Assembly (NCBI GenBank): GCA_028565635.1
Contig: JAOXYB010043948.1
Span: 1 to 27,282 of the forward strand
Direction of reading: 5' to 3'
Origin: Phoronis ovalis
Taxonomy: Eukaryota; Phoronida; Phoronidae
Length of the DNA: 27,282 nt
This document shows positions 1 to 9,700 of the stretch, piece after piece. The position numbers and the translations under genes were made by a program. Each line of letters starts with the position of its first letter. Within the stretch, counting starts at the first letter, position 1. A model generated the notes under the pieces. The model searched no databases. It saw only the letters and a list, made by a program, of their open reading frames with translations, and had not been told where the DNA came from.

Positions 1-825
1 ATAATACTATGGATAACCTACGGTTTAATATATACAGAATTATTGACAAACCATCAGGCACAAGGTACATACTTCAAGATGACCTTTTTAAGCTATGGGC
101 CAGTGTTTGGCAGGTTTAATTCAATGCTGAAAAATGTTACGTAATGAGAGTGCACTGCGGAGTCAAAAAATAATATCACTTTGAATATATAATTACTATG
201 CATTGGACTCCCTCAAAAGTCCAGTTGAACATCACCCATATACTTGGGAGTAGAATTCTCTGATACAATGAACTGGGGTCATCACACAAAACATCACTAC
301 AAAGGCTAATCGATCACTTATTAATTAAAATGTAGTCATCTGACAAATTGTCCTGAAAAGGTCAAAGAGAAGACGTATATGTTTACCTATAGTGAGGCCT
401 TAAGTGGAATCCTTTTCCTCTGCAAGGTATCCTCATCAATCTATAAAATGTGTAAAAGAACTAGAAATTGTCCAACGAAGAGGGGCAAGGTTCGTTAAAA
501 GTGAATATACGTGTAGGCAGGAACCTGGTACAGTTACAGGGATCTTGTCTAACTTATGCTGGCAATTCGTGGAAACTATAGAAGAACGATCATTATTAGG
601 TTAACTCTACATTACAAAACAGTAAAAAGAAAAGCTGCAGTTTCTATCCAAGACTACATGTAGAAACCAACCCAGAATACAAGACTCTATAATCAAGATA
701 AATTTTTTTTCTAAGAACCATTGCAGAGTGGAAATCTTACCACCTAATCAATAATCTGATGTCGATAGAGTCTGTTGATAAGTTCAAAATAGAAATCTCT
801 AGTTACTTTGCAAGGAGAATATAAA
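1..825 (+). pseudogene. Relic of a CR1/jockey-type LINE reverse transcriptase (C-terminal part)
   Basis: Shifting among + strand frames, conceptual translation follows the usual order of the C-terminal region of non-LTR retrotransposon reverse transcriptases. A 'W..vWQ..FNaeKC.VMRV'-like stretch lies near 95-150. An 'ILGVeFSDTMNWGHH'-like stretch, matching the family's 'yLGV.is.dLnW..Hi', lies near 240-285. 'VKEKTY' follows near 363. 'LEIVQRRGARFV', matching 'LE.VQRRAARFV', falls at about 460-495. The tail motifs 'RTIAEWKS' and a final 'S.DKFK..ISSYF' block lie near 715-820. Stops and frame changes break it throughout (open only at about 404-603), so it is dead. The N-terminal reverse transcriptase core and endonuclease are not in the window. 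Family assignment is from recalled motifs, and the clade within the CR1/jockey group is uncertain. Confidence 0.72.
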
Positions 826-864
826 CACATGACTTGGTGATGTCATTATACCTCAGCATCATGG

Positions 865-872
865 ATTAGTCC
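865..872. repeat. Target-site duplication, left copy, of MITE copy 1
   Basis: ATTAGTCC stands directly left of the element and recurs at 1282-1289 directly right of it. The match can be extended to GGATTAGTCC if two G residues are counted as flank rather than element end. Confidence 0.75.
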
Positions 873-1281
873 CTGGGGGGGTACTCAACGTTTTTTGAAT
901 ACGAGGATGTGCCGCGGAACCCAATCCAAAATTTTAGCTTGCGGTAGCAAACCCAATCAAAAAAATTTGAAATTTTAGGGTAGCAATCCAAATTTTGTGA
1001 AATATTAGGATAGCAATCCAAAATTTTAAAATATTTGAGTAGCAATCCATTTTTACGTAAACTGACTGATACAAATCAAATTCCAAAAATCGTTTCATGG
1101 ATACAAACCTAAAATTAATCCAAATAAATAAGCAGCGAGTAGCAATCCAAATTTTTGAATTTCCTTACGGTAGCAATTCAAAAAAATACAGTAAGAAGTA
1201 TACAATCCAAATCCAAAATTTTCAGCTGGGCTGCACACCCTCACCAAAAAATACCTTGAGTACACCCCCTCCCCCCCGGGG
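873..1281 (+). mobile_element. MITE-like terminal-inverted-repeat element, copy 1 (~409 bp)
   Basis: The left end reads CTGGGGGGGTACTCAACG and the right end contains TTGAGTACACCCCCT followed by a C-run and GGGG, so the ends are imperfect inverted repeats. An 8-bp direct duplication (ATTAGTCC) flanks it. The body has no transposase; it is made of diverged copies of a ~30-bp motif (GTAGCAATCCAAA..TTT) starting near 944, 980, 1010, 1039, 1139 and 1170. A second copy lies at 1866-2288 in the same orientation. The 8-bp target site fits a hAT-like transposase acting in trans, but I do not recognise the family. A 65-codon open frame inside it is repeat sequence, not a gene. Confidence 0.8.
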
Positions 1282-1289
1282 ATTAGTCC
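1282..1289. repeat. Target-site duplication, right copy, of MITE copy 1
   Basis: ATTAGTCC, identical to 865-872 on the other side of the element. Confidence 0.75.
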
Positions 1290-1857
1290 TCTGAAGAGTA
1301 GATATAGAATGTATCAAAAATTCCAAAACGAAGCCCGAAATATAGCGGGAGTATGCATCCACCAAGTCTGTTCCCCATAACATCTCTTTCTAGACCAGGC
1401 TGCTGGTAAACCTTTTAAATGTGATTCACCTAACAAGGGGGAACAGATCTAAATTTCTAAAGTATTTCCACAAAATGTTTTTTTCTTTTCACAAATTTCA
1501 GGTTGCAGCTGAGAATATTTCAGCTAGCAGAAACAGTTTTACTGTATATTCACCTGACTTGCAAATTTAAAAAAAACAACTTGCTGGTGAATAGGGAACA
1601 GATATGGCCTTCCAAGCAACACCAGCAAATGGTTTATCTATAAGTATGAAACATGTAAAAAATATATTGGTTTTCTATAAAAAAACCCAAAAAGTATCCT
1701 AATTGGGTGCTTCTAATATACCAAAAATTCCAAAACATGCCCTGAAATATATACCTATCTTGGTATGCATTTTTCTACAAGAAAGTTTGCATTCATATAT
1801 ATAATACATCAATTTCAGCTTACAAAATTTGTAAAAAAAATTTGACAAACAGTTTGT
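1290..1857. other. AT-rich sequence between the two MITE copies
   Basis: Single-copy-looking AT-rich DNA with no open frame of note, no RNA gene and no match that I can see to the other repeats in the window. Confidence 0.5.
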
Positions 1858-1865
1858 ATTATTAA
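1858..1865. repeat. Target-site duplication, left copy, of MITE copy 2
   Basis: ATTATTAA lies directly left of the element and recurs at 2289-2296. It differs from the duplication of copy 1, as expected for independent insertions. Confidence 0.8.
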
Positions 1866-2288
1866 CCCGGTGGGGGGTACTCAAGGTTTTTTGACTACGG
1901 GGATGTGCCGCGGAACCCAATCCAAAATTTTAGCTTGTGGTAGCAAACCTAATCCAAATTTTTGGAAATTTTAGGGTAGCAATCCAAATTTTGTGAAATA
2001 TTTGGGTAGCAATCCAAAATTTTAAAATATTTGAGTATATATGAGCAATCCATTTTTACGTAAACTGACTGATACAAACCAAATTCCAAAATTTAGTTAT
2101 GGAATTATGGATACAAACCAAAAATTAATCCAAACTATTTGCTGTAAGCAGTGGGCAGCAATCCAAATTTTTGAATATCGTTATGGTAGCAATCCAAAAA
2201 AAATGCAATAAAAAGTATACAATCCAAATCCAAAATTTTCAACTTGGCTGCACACCCCCACCAAAAAATAACGCGAGTACCCCCCGGG
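1866..2288 (+). mobile_element. MITE-like terminal-inverted-repeat element, copy 2 (~423 bp)
   Basis: Same family and orientation as 873-1281. The left end is CCCGGTGGGGGGTACTCAAG and the right end is GCGAGTACCCCCCGGG, giving a clear inverted pair around GGGGGGTACTC. Shared internal blocks include the GGATGTGCCGCGGAACCCAA segment near the left end, the GTAGCAATCC motif series, a 'TTTTTACGTAAACTGACTGA' block and a 'GGCTGCACACCC' block near the right end. It has no coding capacity. An 8-bp ATTATTAA duplication flanks it. Confidence 0.83.
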
Positions 2289-2296
2289 ATTATTAA
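2289..2296. repeat. Target-site duplication, right copy, of MITE copy 2
   Basis: ATTATTAA, identical to 1858-1865. Confidence 0.8.
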
Positions 2297-3334
2297 GTCA
2301 GTCAAAATTAGCAGTCTGGTTATTTAGCCAACTATACAGATTTTTTGGCAGGGAAAAATAGTTCGGAGGATCTAGAATCTGAGAGAGGATGTCATATATG
2401 TGCCAATCAGTTACTTCTGATTCATGTTACTTGCTCTGTTTATTAATACTCTCTTTATATCAGTGTACCAGAGTTTGATTACAATTGAAACTACATGTTA
2501 AATGACTTCCTGTTCTTACTGATAACACCAGGATATGTGCTGATACTTGTTAGTACCAGTTAGTGAACCTTTAAACCCAAATATGTTACAAGGATGGCCT
2601 GTTTAAATACAATACTTAATGTGGCTGCATTTTAAAAGTATGACACGGGATATGTTGTCACACATGTTCAAATACATGATGTACATCAGCACCTTGTGAC
2701 TGATCTTAATCTATACTATACAGAAAAAGTTAGGCAACTCAATTCTTTTTTATTAATATTTTTTTTCAGCATAAAATTATATATTTTTTTGTGCATAGTG
2801 TATAATCTTTACACTTAAATCTCTAGCATGGTACTCAGGTTTTCAGTTTTTGGGCAAAAAAGTTTTATTTGTTGGATCCTGTTTTCAACTGGAAAGGTGA
2901 ACCCCTTCGTGCACTTATCAAATGCAAACCAGTTTTCGTGGCAGGGAAAATTAGTTTAGTTGAGACTGCTTTTAATTCCCCATAAGTACCCAGAATGTTC
3001 TTCAGTGCTAACCAGGCTTTTGTGTACTGGATATAAAATTTAAGTTTAATATTGCATATGGAATAATCTATTTTTTAAAGAAAATTAATTAAAATATACC
3101 AAATAATAAATTCTTAAGATGCAGTTGAAACCAGAAAATAATATAGAAAAGAACACATGGTAAAGTGGCCCATACTGTTAAACTTTGAAGAAAATGTTCC
3201 TTTATATTTTGCTTTAAGTTCTAAGCCAAATATTATTGTCTGAGTCGCCATGATGTTGATATTCACTCTGCATGTGTACTTACAAAAACTAATTATTAAT
3301 AATTACTAATAGTTTTGTTTTTTTGTTTTTTTAG
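2297..3334 (+). other. Sequence upstream of gene 1: 5' intron or flank ending in a splice acceptor
   Basis: AT-rich sequence without coding signal. It ends in a strong T-rich tract and AG (about 3313-3334), 16 bases before the ATG of gene 1. The start codon therefore lies in an exon spliced to an upstream noncoding exon that I cannot place. No confident TATA box, CpG island or promoter is visible. Confidence 0.5.
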
Positions 3335-3350
3335 GACAAACTGATTTGGA

Positions 3351-3720
3351 ATGGGTCGGAAGGCAACACAATTCCGTCTTTTGTTATGGAAGAATTACAT
3401 ATTGCAAAAACGGAAAATCCTTGTTACTATACTAGAAATAGGTCTACCAACATTCTTTGCTTTGATTCTTATCTTCATTCGTGGACGAGTTATTGCCACA
3501 GAAGTGCCAACAAATACAACATGGAATGCTTTTTCAGTCGACACATTCCCTGATAAATTCTTGCATATTTTTAGTCCAGACCCGAAATTAGCATATGCAC
3601 CCAATTCAACTCTAACACGAGACCTCATGGCTGGTGTCCTTCAAGATTTGAATGAAGGATTATTAAAAGTTAACAGAGATGCATTGAATATTAGTTTCCC
3701 GCCGGGAATGCCCCCTCAAA
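3351..3720 (+). CDS. ABCA3: Gene 1 coding exon 1
   Basis: Residues 1-123, ending phase 1 at donor GTATGT. Begins [16 protein letters not shown], with the xLxxKN targeting motif at 10-15 and TM1 at about 23-43, then the start of extracytosolic loop 1 with NTT, NST and NIS sequons. A T-rich acceptor ends at 3334. Confidence 0.93.
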
Positions 3721-6700
3721 GTATGTATAAACTATTGATATCTTACAGAATATGTTATATTTTATAAAAAAAATATTTCTTATTTACATAATAATATTTG
3801 AAGTTGTATGTCAAAAGATTTGAGGCATATGTTATAAAGAATTCACTATAATTGTATTAAGATTGGGACTATGACTGTACTATAAGCAACAGTTACTTTG
3901 CTCTGCACTTGAAACGGTACACTGGTTGTAAGGATATCAAACATTGATGAAAGATAAATATGATGACAATGCTGGCAAAATATAGAGCACCTAAATTTTA
4001 TGGTATTATGATTTGTATGCAATAACCCTCATGCATTTCTGTGTACTATTATGAATTAATCAAAATGAAATTTGTGTTTCTACTAAAAATATGCAATTGT
4101 TTGTAGTAACTCGCTATAGGGATAATATGCTGTTTTTGTGGTGCCAGTCATAACACTTAACACTTGACTTTAGAAAGCACCAGTTAGAAGTGTTCTTATT
4201 GTACCATATTTGTTTTGTAATGCAAGCTGATAGAAGAATAGGCAACAATTTGAATATGATATCGACAGAAAACATAAATGCTACCGGATTTGCCACAGAA
4301 GATAAAATGGTTGAATTTCTTATGTCTTCCAAGATACCAACTGGTGATATTAAAAAATCCTACATTGGGGGCATAGTTTTTCTAAATGTAGATGCTGATG
4401 ACGTGTCTCTGTCGAAAAACATAAGTTACAAAATCAGGTAAGATTCACTTATTGTTGGCAAGTAGAGAGATGCTCTATCACGGTTATTTTCTTTCTGTTA
4501 TTACTAAGACACTATAGGATTCACAGTCTGGCAGTTACATACTAGGTAGATATCTTTATGTTTAAGGCATTGTGACGGGAATTAATGTGTGACAAAATAA
4601 TTTATAAATAAAGCTACTGTAGGAAGGAGGTGATGTTTCATAGTCAACGTATGGTGGCAAAACAAAAACATTTGTTAAAAACTTTCAAAAGTGAAACAAA
4701 GTTATGATATCTAAATAATTTGCCTATGAGTAACTAACTAAAGATTGCACTGTTAGACTATTTTTTTTTAACGTAATATAAAATTAATTGGAATTAAGAA
4801 GTCCTTTATATTGGTATTCTTTAACAGTCGATTTAAGGTATGACACAACTTGAGGAATATTTACAATTTGGTCATCACAAATAATGGGTGTATCTTTTAT
4901 TTCTAAAAAACGTGGTTAGCTTGAATTTAGATATGCTGGATTTTCTGAGATGATGTACAGAATTTTTATGAGGTGTCATAAAGTTTCATGCATTTCACAC
5001 ACACGAGTCTGAAAAAACCATGTAATGTAAGTGCATTTTTGACAATTTTCTATTTAAACTGTAATGAGCTTAGCTTAGCCTTAAGGCCTCACAATAATTT
5101 TAGGGAAGGTAAAATTTTAATGTTTTGTGTTTCTATAGGAACTGTATTTTGATTTTTCCGTTTTTTTGTAGATTGTCATATTCTCCACGTAACGATGGTA
5201 GCAACAGCAAAAATCCTTTTAAATCTGACACTCGATGGAACACTGAATACACATATCCTATATTACAACAAGTAGGCCCACGGGAAAAGGGCAAGATATA
5301 TGGTGGACAACCTGGTATGTAAAAAATGTAATATTTCATTTCGCATTCTAAGACATGAATTTTTATGTTAAAGATGAGTAAACATGTTTGACAACTAGCA
5401 GGACAATGGTTAGGTACTTATACAGTATTTGGTTATTGTTTGAAACATGTCTGTGTAATCCTCTCACAAATGTTTCTATGTGGGTAGATAACCTTATCTA
5501 GCACCAAATGATATTTTTAATAAGACACTGTTGAATTACAGGGTACATGAGAGAAGGTTTTTTAACCATTCAGCATGCAATCAATAAGGCTGTCATTAGG
5601 AAACTAAATATGTCTGCCAATACTAAGGAAATGGATATTTATCTTCAACGACAGCCTTATCCGCCATACAATGATGATCTTTTCGTACTGGTTCTTCAGA
5701 GTCAGCTGCCTCTGATTATTATGCTGAGTTTTGTGTTTAGTGCGTTGAATGTTGTTAAAGATGTTGTTCATGAAAAGGAGAGAAAGTTAAAGGTATAAAT
5801 ATTATAGACATTTCATGGTGCCCTTTGATAAATTATATAATAATGAAACAATGATTTGATTTACAGAAATTTTAGCTCTTGTAACTGACTTCTATTGCAC
5901 TATAATACACACACACACATGGACACATGCCTCCACACACACACTTTGTTAAAGTTGAGACAATACACTGCTGCGTATGAGTGTAAGGCATGCATATCAT
6001 TGCTAGCACACACTTAAATGTTTTAATTTCAATTCCTCGAAATTATTATGTAATCTGTACTATGCATTGACTCTTATGAACTAACTGATTATAAATACTC
6101 TGTTGTTATAATTATTCTAAACATTTTTGCAACATTCATTTATTTTATGTGTTTCCAATTTTGTCACAGGAATCATTGAAAATGATGGGAGTTGGAAACT
6201 GGTTGCATTGGATGGCTTGGTTCGTGAAGTACTTTATCTTTCTCTTGATATCTGTTGCAATCATCACATTATTTCTATGTATTAAAATCAACAAAAAGAG
6301 TGCAATTGGAATGACAGACCCTAGCATCATCTTCATATTTCTGATGGTATATGCCATCTCAACAATCTCTTTCTGTTTTGCTGTCAGTGTGTTTTTTTCT
6401 AAAGGTAAGTTCAGACTATCATTTCTAAACAGTTTCAAAGAATTAAAATTTGAATTTCTTAATGTCGTTCCATAATTGGATAGGTGTGTTAACCGTCAGT
6501 TACTTACTGCTAATTTATGTGGAGAATATGGAATACCTTAACACCGGTACTCTCCATTCTTGGTAAGGATAAATAAAATGCCATTTTAATGTATGATATT
6601 AATAGGAATTGAGAAGTCCTTTTTATTGGTATTCTTTGATAGTCAAGTTAATGCTTTTTAGTTTTTTACTGCCATTTGCATGATTGGATAAGTTTGTTCA

Positions 6701-9700
6701 CTGTCATGTACATACTGCAAATCATTCTGCTACATTTTCCAACACAGAGGGTTGTACATGTAATATAATCATAATGGATAGCAAACTGATGAAAATATTT
6801 TAATACTTTGGTAAATTTATTATTCATTTCAGCTAATTCTGCTGCTGCAGCTGGAGGTATTTTATTCTTTATATCATACATTCCGTATTTCTTCCTACAA
6901 CCCCGCTATGACACGCTACCATGGTTCGGTAAGATTCTGCCATGTTTAATCAACAATGTTGCCATGGCATTTGGTGGGCAGGTGATAGGCATGTTTGAAG
7001 GAACTGGTAAGTTAATGCTGTTACTAAATTCACGATTATTGGTTCTTATGAAACTTCACTTTACTTTATGAGAATTCAATTCCAGTATGTAGTTTTACAA
7101 ATGTACTTATAGAACAATAATGTATTTTTGGTTAGTCTGTATCGTCTTGGAGATACTTTGAGCATTTCTTGTAGCAGTTACATGTAATGATTTAGATTGG
7201 CTCCTTATTCAAAAATGGTTGTGGGACTTTGAGAGAAATTTGTGTTTCGCAGTAAACAGATTCAAAACAGGATTACATTGGTGTACGATATTATGTGTTT
7301 GTGTGTGATCATGGATAGAAAATATTATAACTATTTATATCAATTTGTACTATCCTTAAAAAACTATTGTTCATAAAAATTACATAGCCTGTGGATAGAA
7401 AATATTATAATAAGTATTTGGTATCAATTTGTACCAACCTCAAAAAAATGTTGTTTACTACAAACCACATAACCTGTTGCATCAATTGCATGTTACTCAG
7501 TTAGTACTTATATCATTTTAGGTTCTGGGGTGACATGGAATAATATCCATCGTCCAGTAAGTGTGGATGATGACTTCACCATGCTGCATGTTCTATTTAT
7601 GCTGATTGTAGACTCAGTGTTGTATGGATTAATAACGTGGTATGTGGAAGCAGTATTTCCTGGAGAATATGGAATACCTCAACGATGGTACTTTCCATTT
7701 TTGGTAAGGATAAATAAAATGCCACTGTAAGAGCTATTTAAGTCATTACAGGTATGAGGTTTTTATTAGTGCTGATCAGGAATTAAATGTCTTACCTTCA
7801 TGGACGGGGTGGATTTTACGAAGCTATCTTACGGCGTGTGTTTGTCTTAAGGTATGACGCAACTGTAGGAATAAAAAATATTCTTCATTTAAATAAAGTA
7901 TCTAAAAAAATTTAACTGGTGTTTGAAAATTCATTGATATCTTTATCTGTTGTAGATATATGTCTTTTTTTGTAAGCTCCTTGATACCCGAGATTACGCT
8001 AGTTATAACAATAACATGCCACATTTCTCAGATGGCATTTGCCCTGATCGCTGGTCGTTTATTATATGTTCAAGCATTTTTTCCGTCATAAACCTAGCAA
8101 CCTGACTCCGATATCTCGCAAGAAAATTGTGTCAGTAATTACATAGGTAAAAGATTTGAGCTCCAGTTATTTATTATAAAAGTTATCAAGATTTGTACCA
8201 TGGATATTTGAAATTAAAGAGTCATATTTGGCACAGAATGATACTATGATTGCCCCGCCACGTGTTTCTGAAAATTGATATGTTTAAACTTAAAGAAAAA
8301 AAGAATGTCAGCTGCTTTTTAGTTTTTTGCATGATTCTTGATATAACTTAAATATTGATATTTGGCCATAGGATTTTCAAAAAATGCTTTTATTACAAGT
8401 AAGAGAGGAGACAACTGACCTTTGCGGACATTAACAGTTTACAGCAAAAAATACGAAAAAATGGGTGCTTTTTTATCTTTTTTAAGTAGTTGTTAGTTTT
8501 TAGTGGCAGTGCATATTGAAGATAAAATAACATTGTTTAAATAAACAGACTACTATGCTGTCTCTAAAAATGTATAACATTTGTACAATATTACCTACTA
8601 TGTTTATGAAAGTTAATGTAAATTGAGATGGTGTGATGCATGATACCTCAAGGGTATCACAAAATCTAAACTTAGCCTAAAATTAATCATAAACGCTTCG
8701 CAGTCTTGGACTAAAGATACGATAAGTTTCGAGAACCCACCCTAGATCAGTACAAACAAACAAATATTAAGAAAATCAACGGGCAAATGAAGACTGGACT
8801 TTAAATTTCAAAACTTGTATATTTCACAATTAGGCATGCACTTATGGGAGTTTTCAGTATTTGTGCAATGAAATTATTCTTCGAGTTGCTCAAAAGAGAG
8901 TAAAACGGCACTGTAAATGTTGCCATTTACCACATAACCTTATCAATATTTTATAGAAGTCATACTGGTGTGGAGTGAAGGTGGAAGAAGATGATAATGA
9001 AGAAACTCCCTTACTTTCATCTCGAACCTCAGATGTTTTTGAAAAAGCACCTATAGGTCTAAATGCTGGAGTTAAACTTAGAAACTTACGTAAGGTTAGT
9101 TTGTTTGACTGAATAAATTTATTAAACATGTTTTAACTGCCTAAGCATTAATACTTATAGCTAGATGAAACTTGTATGCATTTATACACACATTTTTGCA
9201 ACAAATTTATTTTTAGTAGTAATTATGTTGTTGTTTTTATGATATTCATATGTTATCTTTTCATACCACTTATTGGACAGTGTTGAGATATTTTAAATCT
9301 ATCTGTAGGAATTTAGTGTTAATGGTACAAAGAAAGCAGCAGTGGCAGGAACGACTCTGGACATGTATGAAGGTCAAATCACAGCTCTTCTGGGTCATAA
9401 TGGAGCTGGAAAAACAACCACAATGTCAATGTTAACAGGTAAGTTATTTGATATTAATTTCTTGATTCCAAAATCTGTTTGCTAATTCTGAAACCCTTTC
9501 AGGCTGTGTGTGTACAGATGGTGGCACTCGTGTTTGAAAATGGATGCAATAATTATAAATACGAATACAAATAAATATAAATACATTATTTTACTTTTAG
9601 AAAATTAACTTTAAGCAGCAACACTTTTTAGATAGGAGGGCAGTTGCCCTACGCAATCATTTCAGCCACAATAATCAAGGCAACTTAATGTCAAGCGATT

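Noticed and set aside
1097-1294. Open frame of 65 codons
   Set aside because: Lies inside MITE copy 1 and translates the internal short repeat; no protein motif.
1699-1920. Antisense open frame of 73 codons
   Set aside because: Runs from AT-rich flank into the left end of MITE copy 2; chance frame.
3395-3628. Antisense open frame opposite exon 1
   Set aside because: Shadow of the ABCA3-like exon, which has clear family motifs on the + strand. The same applies to antisense frames at 5133-5339, 6145-6438, 12979-13278, 17330-17557 and 18247-18495.
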